A stretch of 64,000 bases of DNA from Hydrangea macrophylla (taxonomy: Eukaryota > Streptophyta > Magnoliopsida > Cornales > Hydrangeaceae), in the NCBI GenBank assembly GCA_033977485.1, contig CM066983.1, positions 65,892,010 through 65,956,009 of the forward strand. Direction: 5' to 3'. The first letter of the stretch is position 1; every line of letters begins with the position of its first letter. Made by a program: the position numbers and the translations under genes. Below the pieces are notes generated by a model. It had not been told where the DNA came from. It worked only from the letters and a program-made list of their open reading frames with translations, and ran no database searches. Below, one piece after another: positions 44,670-56,651 of this stretch.

Positions 44670-46295
44670 TGACAAGCGAGGTATTTGTAAAATACAATCG
44701 CGCTAAAAGAAGAAAATACACTAAATTAGTTTACAATTCACCTGTTTATCTGCAATTTGAATTACAATACCAGTTTTTGCACAATATGATTAATCTATGA
44801 TAAGCGGTATTATTTTAGTGGTTATGTGTGTAGATTTATGCTGCTGTGTGAAGAATTAAATGAGAATGATAAAAAGGAAGTGCTTGGGTTCAATGAAGAC
44901 AAGTCAAAAATGAAAAGAGAGTTTCAAGCGATCGAAGAAGGCTCGAGCGATCAAGGTTTCGATCGATCGAAAGCAGATCAAGCGCTCGAGGATCCCAGAA
45001 GTTCAATCGATCGAGAGATGTTCGATCGATCGAACATGGATTTTATTAGAACTTACGTGCACGCAGCGGGGACATTTTTGTAACCCTAGCCTTAGGTTTT
45101 TCTATATATACCAGCTGTATTCACATCGAAAAGGACGGCTACTTTTATTTCTTTTTCAGTTTATAGAGAGAGTTGGAGAGTTTACATTGTTTTTGTAGGA
45201 TTCAAGGTATCACATTGCTTGTTCTTGGATTTTCAAGTGGTTTGATCTTAATATATCATCTCAGGTTTTGTTATTTCAGTTTATTTACAATCTGTTTATC
45301 GTTTCTGGTAGTGTTAGTAAAGTTAATCATAATCTTGCATGTTAGATAGTGTTAAACTCATAGTTTTCATAGTTCTATGTTAAAATCGCAACCAAATACA
45401 TCCCTAATGGACTTCTACATTAAAAACAAATCTAAGACACTCCAGACCATGTCTGAGTAGTTCCCAGGTTGGGAAATCGCGATGAAACTGTGATTTCAAG
45501 CCTCTACTATGCAGCAGAATAATTCCTGTATTCGATCGATCGAAGTTAGTTCAATCGATCGAAACAGAAATACAGTCAATCGATCGAAGACATTTCGATC
45601 GATCGAGAGATGAAGATGTTTGATCGATCGAAAATGCGTCGATCGATTGAAACCTTTGATTCTTGAGAACATTCAATACAGTATTCCTAGACTTTCTGTT
45701 TACAGATTTGTTATCAAACTGTCCCCAAATGCTCAGTTTGTCAAAACAGTCTTTGAACTTAAAGCCTTAAAGCATTTTTCTTCATTATCTTTTGCAAACC
45801 ACTCTCAATGCTAACACCATTGTGGGTGCGAGTCTTAACTATTGTTTTAAACCGCTTTCATGTATTTCGAACTTAATTTGGATGATATAGTTCTGGTCAT
45901 GAAAGGGCTATGGATTCTCTATCTTTAAAAAAATACGGAATATTGTAGAAGATGTACTCCAATGAGCTTTAATGTAATTGCATGGTAGATGGCTAGGTCA
46001 CTGTGGATTCGTGTGATCCCAACATTTCTCTTTTATTAAGAAAACCAGTTTTAAAATAGTGATTAGTTTAAAGTAATTTAGTTACTTTTAATTTTAATAG
46101 TTGTTAATCGTAGAACTCTGTGTTCTACAGTCTCCTTAAGCATTAAATTTTCTTTTTCTTTTTAGAGTTTAATCTAAGTAATTAATTTCCAACCTTCCCT
46201 GTGGGATCGATCTGGACTTCCAGTACTATATTACTTGCACGGTTACCTACACTTGGGTATAGCACACAAGCGCACACAGAAAAATTCTCGTGTCA
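44670..46295 (+). repeat. B 3' LTR
   Basis: 1626 bp, uninterrupted, starting TGACAAGCG and ending GTGTCA. It shows the empty target site for element A at 45301-45305 (GTTTC followed by TGGTAG). Palindrome arrays are at 44930-45036 and 45534-45650, and the TATA-like box is at 45102-45112. Confidence 0.95.
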
Positions 46296-47112
46296 GTGAG
46301 TGATTCAACTTTGTATTATAGAATGATTGCTTGGCGTGTATTCATGTTATGTTTGAATAGCATGTGTTAATTCATAGAGATATATTGTGTAGTTCATATT
46401 AGGCGATTATATTGATAAGTAGGCCCAATAGCATGGTGAAATGTTTTAATTACCGAGAGCACGGTGATATGTATTTGAGCATGTTGAGTTGCTTATTTGG
46501 GTCAGAAGAAGCACATGGTCACTAATCCATTTTGTGGAGCCGATATAGGAATTAAGGTCGAACGATTGAAGGGAAGAATCGTGGGTCTTACGCTTTCGCG
46601 TGGACTTATAGGCGAGGAGTCGCAGGTTGGGAGTATGGAACATGCACGTGAGTCTCAGGGGACTAGTATGAAATGTAGAGATGTGAATACAAACATGTTT
46701 GTCATTCATGTGCATATGTTGTTTTATTCACTAAGCGTTAGCTTAAACAAATCGATTATGTGTGGTTATTCAAATAACCATTGTAGGTATTAATGCTGGC
46801 GAGGAATCGCAGAAGTGAGCACGTGGGTTTAGGAGTTCACTCAGAAGGCAACCTGAATGTTAATCTTGTAATTTTAGGACAGTAGGAATGTTGTAATAAG
46901 AATTTGATTGTTTTAACTTATATTAACTTGGAATCGTAGAACGAGTTCATAATGTTGTAATAGATTGTAGTCTTATGTAATTATGTTTTAGCAATGTTTT
47001 AATCTAGTTGGGATCACTTTAGAATGAGTTTGGTGTGTGTGTTTATCCCTTGGGTGATTTCAAAAGCTTTTAAACTTAGAAATTCTGCAGAATGTGTGAT
47101 GCTGCCATAAAC

Positions 47113-47380
47113 CAGTCGACTGGTTGAGATAGCTGTCGACTGGAGCCTCTTTTTCAATAGCTCACTGCATCTTTTTAATAGAGGATCAGTCGACTGGGTC
47201 CCCGACACAGTCGACTGGATCGTGTGTTCAATTCAGATATTTTGCTTATGCTGGACTTTAGTAGACCGGACTGTACCAATCGACTGAATATTTGAAGCCC
47301 CAGTCGATTGGATTATATTTGAAAAATCAAGTTTCTGCTGGACCAGTATTAGTTGACTGGGCATGGGGTGTAGTCGACTA
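47113..47380. repeat. CAGTCGACTG palindrome array in F1
   Basis: Sites start at 47113, 47133, 47187, 47208, 47278, 47301, 47350 and 47371, i.e. four pairs with spacings 20, 21, 23 and 21. Several copies carry transitions (CAATCGACTG, CAGTCGATTG, TAGTTGACTG), consistent with greater age than F2. Confidence 0.92.
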
Positions 47381-47522
47381 GACTACAAATTTTCAAAATG
47401 TTTTGATTTGTTCCACTACGAGAGTTCTTAAAACTATTTTTTTGGGAACGTTAATGAATTGGTTTAGCCTCGATGGCGTGCCACTGGCTCCGGTTCTGCT
47501 ATTATGGGACCAAGCTATGACA

Positions 47523-48352
47523 ACATGGCTTTGATTGAGTTCATCACTCAGGTTCACAACGGTCGAACTTGGATTCCAATGGTACTAGACAATACATTAC
47601 GAACCCTATCATTCTGCAGGAATCAGGGTAAGGGATTTTTCACTACGAGCTAGTGTCGCCTTATTACAAATCTGGCTAGAAACTCATCTCACTAAGCAAC
47701 CGTGCCCATCCAGCACATCATATCCCATGACATCATCACTCCACTAGACAAGCTACCTCCACCTACCCAGAGAACTTAGGGATGGCACAAGTACCTAGCA
47801 CAGCTAGAAGAGCAACATATTTAGTGGTACTTGGGGTGGTGTTCTTCTATAATAATCCAATTTTAGACTTCCAAACTCCCTTTCATTCCACTGATAGGTA
47901 TGTCCAGCGTGACACCTTATGCCCCTAGTCGCGTGCTCAGACATTTCAAGCCCTACAACACATTCCACGGCTGTGTGACATGTCTTTATTCTGCTTAAAT
48001 ATCAGCTCCCTAGTCTCAAAAGAATGCTATAGTATGGCACTAAGACAGTGGTGTCTGGTCATTTATGATAACGAGGCGATTGATTACATGATCGGCATAG
48101 ACCCAAAATATGTTAGGTTGATGCAAGGATTACTAGAAAGCCAATCGTCTAGTTCAAAGAGGCCTAGAGCAAATGAGCTAGGAGTCGAAGACCACGTCAA
48201 AAGGCTTCGGACCACCATCAATTGTAAAGAAACCAGTAGAGCCCAATTAGAAAAGGAAAGAGATCAACAACAGATCAACTTGCAAAATGCCCAAGTAAAG
48301 ATCTACCAGCTAGAGCACAACCTCAATCATGAAGAGGCAACCAAAACACTAG
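47523..48352 (+). pseudogene. DUF7745-type plant protein remnant, part 2 of 3
   Basis: Continues part 1 with ALIEFITQVHNGRTWIPMVL and NTLRTLSFCRNQGKG, then several frameshifts and stops. Recognisable later pieces are KYLAQLEEQHIQWYLGW, LPFIPLIGMSSVTPYAPSRVLRHFKPYN and a 131-codon ORF (47980-48375) ending in a coiled coil (AQLEKERDQQQINLQNAQVKIYQLEHNL). The order (helical core, W-rich block, L-R-H-F block, coiled-coil tail) fits DUF7745-type proteins as I know them. Cut at 48352 by element D. Confidence 0.55.
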
Positions 48353-49014
48353 TGTCACGCCCCGACGTAGCATGAATATGCAAAGCGTTTAATTTCCTTT
48401 ATAGACCCGTAGGTCGCGACAGTTTGAAGGATCAATTCTGTCCCAAACGTCGAACAATACAATAATATAAAATCAGAGTAGGACAATCAAGGCTTACAAA
48501 ATTTTACCAAATTGATAATGATTATAGCACGGGGTTACTAAAGGCACAAGCCACCTTGAAACAAAATAATATCTTTTTATCAATTACAGTTATCCTTATT
48601 ACAAACCCAGTTTATAACTCAAAACATATTACAGTAAGTTCTTCCTCAGTAGTCGTTCTTAGTTCGCGTAATCATATGGTCCAGCCTGATCATAACCTTA
48701 AAAGCCTAGACACGAATGTCCAGGGCGCATCAACGTCGTCAGCTTTTTGAAGCTGGTAAGTATTAAAAACATAACTTGATTGTAAAACATACTCACTTAC
48801 TATTTTCCATTTAAAGTTTCATTATTCAACAGATTAATAATATAGAAATGAATTTACATTATAAAACAGAAAGGATAATATTAATAAACTTTAATTCGTA
48901 ACACATGTGACCGTGTATGGGAACAATGCAACCAATCTCATCTTACCGACTCTTTTCTCTCGACAACACATCAACCCAACTCTCTCACTCTAGTATCTTT
49001 GAAACACTAAGATG

Positions 49015-49310
49015 ACCACACTTTAGTACAGGGGTACCAGGTAGTGTCTGGTTTGCCTCACACTTTAGTACAGGGTACCAGGGAGTGTCCAATGCCTCAC
49101 ACTTTGACCATACCACGCAAGTCAGGGAGTGTCTGGTGGGCCACACTTTAGCAATACCATGGGTGTTAGGGAATGTCCAAGTCGGTGTCACACACTTTAG
49201 CACTACTATGGGTGCCAAGGAGTGTCCAGTTTTGTCACCGTTGCATTTCAAAAACACTCTAGCTGCAACATCGTAACATCACACTTTGGTATACCAATAC
49301 TAGGGAGTGT
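49015..49310. repeat. Degenerate tandem repeat in the D LTR
   Basis: Repeated phrases of the form ACACTTTAG...ACCA-GGGAGTGTCCA occur about six times at roughly 45-60 bp steps. The other LTR has the same series at 57330-57630. The ACACT...AGTGT ends make each unit a loose inverted repeat. Confidence 0.75.
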
Positions 49311-49694
49311 CCACACACAATCTCGACCACATACTCTTTTCCACACTGACCATCACTCACCATGCATGTACAACTGACTCTACATGAATGACATGTGACT
49401 TAATACAGAAATCTAAAGTACTGGGAATGATAACCATGGATATACGAGAAGAAATCAAATCTTATATTAAACAACCGGTGAATTCATCAAAGAATGTTTG
49501 TATCGCTACTAGAACACAAGTAGGTCTACTTTGAAGCAATGCCCTCAAAAATGAGTAATAATTTTTGTGCATGAATTACATATCAAAAGAAAGGTCTTTG
49601 AGTCTAGTTTCCAACGCTTCAAACAGTGCACATTTTTGAGCTTCCTAGAGAAAGTTATGGTCGTTTAACTAAAAGTCGTCAGTGTTGAAAAATG

Positions 49695-49826
49695 CCATTC
49701 GATTGGCAAAAGTTCCAATCGATTGGTATACATGCCAATCGATTGGTATACATTCCAATTAATTGGTAAACATACCAATCTTTTGGTAATGATGCCGATC
49801 GATTGGTAAACATGCCAATCGATTGG
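49695..49826. repeat. CCAATCGATTGG palindrome array, exact 20-bp period, D 3' LTR
   Basis: Seven 12-bp sites start at 49695, 49715, 49735, 49755, 49775, 49795 and 49815, exactly 20 bp apart. Mutated copies (CCATTCGATTGG, CCAATTAATTGG, CCAATCTTTTGG) keep the register. The 8-bp spacers are AT-rich and partly alike. Confidence 0.97.
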
Positions 49827-51244
49827 CATCAGCAGTTTCTCCCATGTTACGAATTTAAAGCCTATTTTTGACCCATTTCAAATCCGAATGCAAACATAAC
49901 TTGTAATATATGGTTCTCTCCGTTTTCTGCAAGGATCATGAATACGCGATCGGTTTTAACTAATTTCAATTGTAGCTCTCAGATTTTACGAAAAGCAGAG
50001 GAGTGACAAAACTTCAATTCTAATATACTTTCATATACGAATGAATTAAGCTCCAATACTTTAAATACAACCTCTAGAGACTGTAATCTTTCATTTTTAT
50101 CTATCAAAAACGATTTTGGTTAAGTTTAAAAAATCACTATTTTTACACCATGAATAAGCTTAAACAAATTTCCTATAAACACATACTAATTCAAGCAATA
50201 TAAACTATAATTAAGCATGAAATTACATTACAAGTGAGTTAGTAATACTCACTGTGATAAGTGTAGAAGAATTTGTTGAGAAAGGTGTCACAATAAACAA
50301 ACACAAGTCAAGTTTCTAGCTATGGTGGTTGAGCTTTCTCTCACTAAAAATTTTGTAAATGACTCTCAGACTCACTGTTTTCTCTCAGTATCAGTTTATA
50401 AAGAAAGGAAAGACAGATTGTGAAGTGAGGGTGTGTATATTTATGAACTTCTAGACCTTGGAGGCCAAGTTCATTGATCTTCACTCAACAATTGAATTAG
50501 TTTTTCAATGTACGAATATATACAATACTCAGCACATATGTATGAATCATATACCAAGTATACATACGTATATACACTATCACAACTTGAAGGGGTGGTT
50601 TAGATCAATAGGGGTCATGTAGAGGTGTTTGGGTATTCAACTTATGGCGTAGGATTAACACATACAATATACTCATTGCCAAACAAGGCATAACAAAGTT
50701 GGCTAGGAAATCTGTTCAAGTGTTTGGCAAAGTAGCTTATGACACTAAGCTAAAACACACAAGAATTGCATTGCCAAACAAACCTAGTTAATCATTGTTA
50801 GCATTAATAGGATTAAAGCAAGTGTCACTTCATGATTGGTGGAGAATCCCAAATTGTGGGAGTTCAACGCGGCGCGGACAGTTATGAACATAAACTGGTA
50901 TTTTCGTGGCGTGGTGGTCACCACAAAAATGCAGAAAATTTATTTTAACGCATGAGATAGTTTTCTGATTTCATAAATATACAGTTTGAGTTAAAAGAGG
51001 ACATTTCCACCATTTTGAAATACAGATTTGAAATCCAACACAAGCGTTACTAAATTTAGAGAAATTGCAGTTTGACCCCCAACAAGAATTTTAGACATAA
51101 AATAAAACAAACAATAAGATTTAGACTTGAGAGTTTGCAAGTTAAAAATATTCTATGAACACAAATTAAACATGGAAATTCAAATTGAATTTAAATATGT
51201 CAAATGCAAATGTAAGTAATTAAATGGAAATGCAAGTTGTTACA

Positions 51245-51262
51245 TCCTTCCTCCCTTAAACA
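51245..51262 (-). other. D polypurine tract
   Basis: On the minus strand, GTTTAAGGGAGGAAGGA directly precedes the LTR start TGTAACAACTT. Upstream is GGGGACGAAATCCTG, the usual end of a Tekay internal region. Confidence 0.88.
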
Positions 51263-51295
51263 GGATTTCGTCCCCGAAATCAAGACTAACTTGTC

Positions 51296-52501
51296 CTAAA
51301 ACAACTCCAGGTATTTCTTCCTCATATCAGTTTCAACTTCACACGTGGCTTCATTCTCATCATAATGATTCCACTGAACCTTCACCAACGGAATAGCCAT
51401 ATTTCTCAGCTTCTTGATGCTCTGATCTAGAATCTTTACGGGTCTCTCCTAATAAGAAACGTTATGACTCATCTCAATATCGTCATAACTAATCATATGC
51501 GAGGGGTCTCGTATGTCCTTTCTCAGCATACTAACATGGAATACATTGTGAACCCCAGACATCTTCGGTGGTAGTGCAAGTCGATAAGCCAGTTTTTCCA
51601 CACGATCCAAAATTTCAAATGGTCTGATGAAACGCGGGGCTAACTTCCCTCTCTTGAGACCAAAATATACCACCCCTCGGGTTGGTGAAACTTTAAGAAG
51701 CACGTGATCTCCAACACTGAATTCTAAATCTTTCCGGCGTCGATCGGCATAACTCTTATACCTGCTTTGAGCGGTTCTCATTCTTTCCTTGACTAAAGAA
51801 ATCTTCTCGTTGGTTACGCTAACCAAATCTAGTCCCAACAACTCCGTGTCTCCAATTTCTGCCCAACATAATAGAGAACGACATGGTCATCTGTACAATG
51901 CTTCAAACGGAGCCATCCCGATACTCGTGTGATAACTATTATCATAGGAAAATGACTAGAGGCAAGTGTGTCACCCAAGATTCCTCAAAATTGATCATAC
52001 TAGCCCTAAGCATATCCTCCATGATCTAATTAACATGCTCAGTTTGCCCGTCTGTCTGAGGGTGAAAAGCGGTACTCATCTTGAGCGAGGTCCCCATAGC
52101 TTCTTGTAGACTTTCCCAAAATCCAGAAGTAAAACGGACGCACGATCTTACACAATTGACATATGTGCATCGTGAAGTCGTACAACTTGCTGTATGTACA
52201 TCCGACTCATCGTTTCTACCGGGTATGTCATACTGTAAGCAATTAAAAGATCCGACTTAATTAATCGATCCATGATTACCCAAATGGCATCATGATTCTA
52301 CTGTGATCGAGGCAATCCCACTACGAAATCCATGGTGATGTGCTCCCACTTCCAACCTGGAATAGGTAGCAGTTGCAACAATCCTGACGGCCTCTGATGT
52401 TCGGCTTTGACTTGTTGACACGTCAAAGACTTGGATACAAATTCAGCCACGTCCTTCTTCATACCTTTCCACCAGAAATTTTTCTTCAAATCTTTGTACA
52501 T
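51296..52501 (-). pseudogene. D integrase with chromodomain-like tail
   Basis: Minus-strand pieces: 52298-52501 ([20 protein letters not shown], zinc-domain Cys in LTCQQVKAEH, then WEHITMDFVVGLPRSQ with the first catalytic Asp), a heavily mutated core from 52300 to 51850 with stops, and 51449-51841 (SVGDHVLLKVSPTRGVVYFG, LAPRFIRPFEILDRV, NVFHVSMLRKDI). After one TAG the frame continues with ERPVKILDQSIKKLRN and PLVKVQWNHYDENEATCE, a chromodomain-like segment ending at a stop at 51296. A Cys stands where the family has Trp in A-T-W-E. The chromodomain type supports Tekay/Del. Confidence 0.85.
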
Positions 52502-53487
52502 TTTTGTTCCTCCGGGTGAATTGTGTATCTCGGCTTATGTGCTTTCCCCAGAATATCAATTTTCAAATCCCCATAATCTGGTACACATAATCTGTCCCTG
52601 CACCTATATCCTCCATCACTTCCCACTTTCCATTCGGTCGAGTCTTTTTCGGACATCTTGGCGAACCATGTTCGAAACTTCTCGTCCCCTTTCTGTGCTT
52701 CGATAATGTGGTCAATAAGAGTAGGTGGTAAGACAAGACATCCAAAAAGTTGCCCTTCTCCTTCCTCAGTACTTTGTACGTCAAACTCAGCCAATGTCTC
52801 TAATGCCCGCCATTCTCTAACCATTAAAAAGGCAATTGTCTCACGAGCTTGGCGACTCAAAGCATCAGCAACCACAATAGCTTTACCAGGGTGGTATTCT
52901 AATGTGAAGTCGTAATCTTTGATCAGTTCTATCCATCTGCGTTGCCTCATGTTCAACTCTTTCTGTGTGAACAAATATTTCAAACTCTTGTGATTGGAGA
53001 ACAGATCAAACTTCTCACCATAGAGATAATGTCTCCAAATCTTGAGTACAAAAACTACTGCTGCCAACTCCAAATCATGAGTGGGGTAGTTCAACTCGTT
53101 CAGCTTCAGCTGTCTAGATCCATAAGCGATAACTCTACCATCTTACATAAGTACACATCCTAGTCCTTGATAAGACGCGTTACTGAAGATAGTGAACTTC
53201 TCATTAGGCTTGGGTGTAGCGAGTACCAGTGCGGTGGTGAGTCTCTCTTTTAACTCTAGAAAGGCACGCTCATGCTTCTCTATCCACTCGAATTTTAAAT
53301 TCTTCTTCGTCAATCCAGTCAATGGCACTGCTATCTTGGAGAATCCCTCAACAAATCTCTGATAATAGCCTGCGAGTCCAAGGAAACTCCTAACTTTTGT
53401 AGGGTTGCTCGGTCTAGCCCAATTTGATACAGCATCTGTCTTGGATGAATCCACAGAAATTCCTTGAGACGACACCTTGTGTCCCAA
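52486..53487 (-). pseudogene. D RT connection and RNase H
   Basis: 53143-53487 carries [39 protein letters not shown] and the RNase H start ([17 protein letters not shown], with Asn at the usual catalytic Asp position). 52486-53094 continues with [58 protein letters not shown] and the linker to integrase. Several catalytic Asp residues are changed to Asn, as expected from G-to-A (deamination) decay. The connection runs straight into the zinc domain of integrase. Confidence 0.87.
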
Positions 53488-54060
53488 AAATTTTACTTCT
53501 TACAACCAGAATTCACACTTACTGAATTTGGCATACAGCTGGTGATCCTTGAGTGTCTGCATTGTTATCCGTACATGTTGCTCGTGTTCTTCTTCTAACT
53601 TAGAATAGATCAAAATATCATCTATGAAGACGATGACAAACTAATCCAAATAAGGCTTGAACACTCTGTTAATCAGATCCATAAACACTGCCGGGGCATT
53701 CGTCATTCCAAACAGCATCACCAAAAATTCATAGTGACCATACTGGGTTCTGAAAGCAGTCTTAGGTATTTCTTCTTTCCGTACCCTCAATTGATGATAT
53801 TCGGATCGTAGATCTATCTTGGAGAATGTTATAGCTTCCTATAGTTGATCAAACAAATCGTCAATCTGAGGTAAAGGATACTTATTCTTGATAGTTACTC
53901 GGTTCAATTCTCTATAATCGATACACAACCGAAGTGTCCTGTCCTTCTTCTTCACGAATAATAATGTTGCTCCCCAAGGTGATGTACTTGGACGTACAAA
54001 ACCCAGATTCTTGAGCTCTTGAACTTGTTCTTTCAATTCTGACAGTTCGGCGGGGGACCA
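53488..54060 (-). pseudogene. D reverse transcriptase
   Basis: The N-terminal part is open in 53839-54036: [40 protein letters not shown] and [15 protein letters not shown]. The rest (53488-53838) has stops but keeps [15 protein letters not shown], a mutated G-M-T-N-A-P-A-V-F and [13 protein letters not shown] with the catalytic IDD. It is ordinary chromovirus RT in order and spacing. Confidence 0.85.
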
Positions 54061-54628
54061 TTTTGTAGGGAACCTTAGTGATCGGGACGGTACCTGGTAT
54101 AAGATTAATACAGAACTCTATACTTCTCTCAGGAGGTAAACTAGAAACATCTTGAAATACTTCCTCGAAGTCCTTGACTATTGGTATAGATGACACTGTC
54201 AACTCTGTACTAACGACTTCGATGTGTGCCAAGCATCTTGTGAGGAACGTATCTCCCAAAGGGTTACATTGGAAATCAAAAGATTGATTCCCATCGTTAG
54301 AGAACTTAATCCTCTTCCTTGAACAATTCAAAGTTGCTTGATTCTGAGTGAACCAATCCATCCCTAAAATTATGTCAAACTCCTTCATCGATAGGACAAT
54401 CAATCTAAAGGGGATCTCACGGTCTCCTATCTGTAGAGGACAGTCCTTGCACACATGTTCCAACTTGACGGTGGCTCCTAAAGGTGAGGTAGCCCTCAAA
54501 GCTTTCTCTAGACGGTGTGGTAGGATACCCAATCTTTGAATGGTATTAATAGATATGAATGAAAGTGCAGCACCTGTATCAAATAAAACTTTAACTTGGG
54601 AGTTATACAAGGTTAATGTACCTTCCAC
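54061..54628 (-). pseudogene. D aspartic protease
   Basis: Reading MEGTLTLYNSQVKVLFDTGA then ALSFISINTIQRLG: the D-T-G active site is intact. It continues with FDIILGMDWFTQNQATLNCS (flap/LGMDW motif of chromoviruses) and [20 protein letters not shown] leading to RT. A frameshift near 54050 separates it from RT. Confidence 0.88.
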
Positions 54629-54739
54629 TGCTTGCTGATCAGGCTACCCTTCTCCATAATCTCCTTCTTCATAAATAGTTCCATCATAACCCACAGCATA
54701 AGGAATAACAGTATTCAAGCGAGTTTGACCCTGTTGACC

Positions 54740-55764
54740 ATACGCCAACTACTTAGGGGCAGTGCAGAACTTACTGATGTGACATGGTTCGCCACAGTTG
54801 TAGCAGACTATCCCCTCCTGAGTAACACGCCTTGGTGCCTTGCAATCTCGAGCCAGATGACTGGGGTTGCCACAGTTAAAGCATTTCCCAGCACTACTAC
54901 CTTTTCCCACTCGACATCGAAATTTCTCTTCTACCCTTGGTTACGATACATCGGTGGCTTGTTCCCAAAATTACCCCTCTGAGGTGGCCTAAAATCAAAT
55001 TGCTTACGGTTCACCTAAGCGTCTTCTTCTAGATCAGTGGCCAAGCCAACGAGTCCCTTAAAAGACTTGTCTAGGTGACCGAGAGTCAGGCTGCGAATTT
55101 ACGGTGTCAACCCTTGGTTATATTTTTGTAGCTTTTTCTCTTCCGTATCAACCAGGTAGGGAGCGAACTGAGATAGCATTTCGAACTGTGTGGTGTACTC
55201 TTGTACCGATTTAGCCCCTTGAGTCAAATCCATGAACTCTTTCTCCCTTCTGTGTCTTTTTGTGGCCGGGAAAAACTTTTCCAAAAATCTCCCTTTGAAC
55301 ACAGTCCAAGTCATTCCCATAGCAGCATTGTTCCCAATAGTGGCTATTACCGAGTCCCACCAGTCTGCGGTAGCATCGATAAATTGGAAGGTAGCTAACC
55401 TCCTCTTATCCATTTCATTGCATTGAACAGCTTCGAACATACAGTGCATTTACCTTAACCATTGTTTGGCTTTTCAGGGCTCTGTAGTACCCACAAACTA
55501 TTTAGGCCTTAGCGTACGGAATCTTTCTAGTAGCTTATCCCCAGTTTTACGGTCTTGTCAGTTTTCATTCATATTACTGATCGTTTCCAAGCGCTTGACA
55601 AAAGCTTCGAACATCCCTATAGGATCGGCAGCTAATGGTGCCTCCTCGATCAAATTCATGTTCCTCCTCGGTCTCCCAGCCATTCTAAATGTATGCCAAT
55701 GATACAAGAATGAGAAATATGCATGAAGCAATATATGAAGCAGTTTAAATGACACAATATTCAA
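54740..55764 (-). pseudogene. D gag with two zinc knuckles
   Basis: The N-terminal piece is 55558-55681 region (MAGRPRRNMNLIEEAPLAAD, MFEAFVKRLETIS). The core at 55099-55449 has FEAVQCNEMDKRRLATFQFI, ATADWWDSVIATIG, FKGRFLEKFFPATKRHRREK and SVQEYTTQFEMLSQFAPYLV, typical Del/Tekay gag. Two CCHC knuckles follow: [14 protein letters not shown] and [14 protein letters not shown] (about 54770-54890). Many stops lie between the pieces. Confidence 0.85.
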
Positions 55765-56046
55765 AAGAGTATTTCTATATATAACTTCTCGTCAAGTTGA
55801 TACAAAAAGCATGTATGATCAGTTAATGCATACCCTATCTGTATGGGTTAGGACGTATATTGTCCATGCAAGAGTTAATGTCACAAAAATGGGGTCATTG
55901 CCCTATACTCAGATGCATGCAATTATATTTGCAAAAAGAGATAGAGCTACTAGTAAAAAATAGTTAATATGTACAAGTTCGTATCTAAATCATTAGTCAT
56001 CGCCGTAGGCGGCTACGAGCAAATCCAACGAGTCGACTGGGCAAAA

Positions 56047-56484
56047 TTACTGAACATGAAAGGGGCCCACGAGATCATAACCACCGCTCTTAGAGGTTGG
56101 TAATAGAGCAAGTCCTGGGGCATCTACCTCAACTGACACCTCCTCAAGCAGAACTAGCTCAAGGGCTAGCTCCTCCTCTAGGTCGGCATTAAAGTCTTCT
56201 AGACCTATGTCGTCCTCCCCTACATCACTATCCACCAGTTTCAAAATCTCAACTAACACTAAGCGCTGAGCCTCTGCAAAATAACAAAGCTCAAGACAGA
56301 TACGTGTCAAATCAACTAATCCCACCACATGAAACTGATGCCATAGATCCGATACTATAGTCGTCGTGGCCAGCTGCTCAATGGCGGTGTGATATAAGTC
56401 AAGGAAAGCTGGGACTACTGCCACCGAGGTCACAAAATGTCCTCTAAACCCATCTGGCACATAGAGTGGCTGAGCTAGATCCAT
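56047..56484 (-). CDS. D unidentified 145-codon ORF between PBS and gag
   Basis: ATG at 56484, stop at 56047, starting MDLAQPLYVPDGFRGHF and strongly acidic in its C-terminal half (DVGEDDIGLEDFNADLEEEL). It is uninterrupted, while gag and pol of the same element are full of stops, which is notable. It begins about 170 bp after the PBS. I do not recognise the family and see no zinc finger, membrane segment or catalytic motif. It may be an extra 5' ORF of this family or a chance frame. Confidence 0.4.
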   Translation of the reverse strand: MDLAQPLYVPDGFRGHFVTSVAVVPAFLDLYHTAIEQLATTTIVSDLWHQFHVVGLVDLTRICLELCYFAEAQRLVLVEILKLVDSDVGEDDIGLEDFNADLEEELALELVLLEEVSVEVDAPGLALLPTSKSGGYDLVGPFHVQ

Positions 56485-56651
56485 ACCTGATAAAAGGTAC
56501 TAACTTAAATCAGGACAGAAATAATCTTAGGCGTTTGGGTTTTGGGTCTGTCCTCTTGTCGTATCATCGGGTGTGTAAAGCTTAAGCTAACAAAATGTGG
56601 AATCGAGTCTATACTGGTAAACCCTAACCTGGCTAAACTATTTTGAGATAA

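Larger units (their letters stand above)
3185..46295 (+). mobile_element. B: Athila-like Ty3/gypsy element with env-like ORF, hosting A and C
   Basis: The element starts TGACAAGCG and ends CTCGTGTCA, with the perfect TSD GTGAG (3180-3184 and 46296-46300), inside F1. Removing nested A and C and their TSD copies leaves about 13.9 kb. Order: 5' LTR (3185-3821 plus 24638-25649), tRNA-Asp PBS, gag, protease, RT, RNase H, integrase, two small ORFs, an env-like ORF, a long 3' untranslated region, PPT, and 3' LTR (44670-46295). The PBS type, the FMDDF RT box and the extra 3' ORFs are typical of the Athila lineage. LTRs show scattered substitutions and small indels (several percent by eye), more than those of A or C, consistent with B being older. 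All pol domains are broken. Confidence 0.92.
172..47522 (+). mobile_element. F1: Tekay/Del-like solo LTR, split by two later insertions
   Basis: Pieces are 172-506, 2634-3184 and 46301-47522, together 2108 bp. The element is bounded by a perfect 5-bp TSD, ACATG (167-171 and 47523-47527). The 5' end is TATAACACCC, one G-to-A change from the canonical TGTAACACCC; the 3' end is CTATGACA. The pieces align in order with the reverse complement of F2 (for example the stretch before the TATA-like CCTATATAC near 2830, and GGCGTGCCACTGGC near 47475 against GGCGTGCCACGTG in F2). No internal region, PBS or coding sequence belongs to it, so it is a solo LTR left by LTR-LTR recombination. Family assignment to Tekay/Del rests on terminus style and the long LTR. 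Confidence 0.85.
48353..51244 (-). repeat. D 3' LTR
   Basis: 2892 bp. It contains a diverged tandem series around CACACTTTAGTACNAGGGTACCAGGGAGTGTCC at 49015-49310 (repeats of about 60 bp) and the palindrome array at 49695-49826. Confidence 0.93.
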
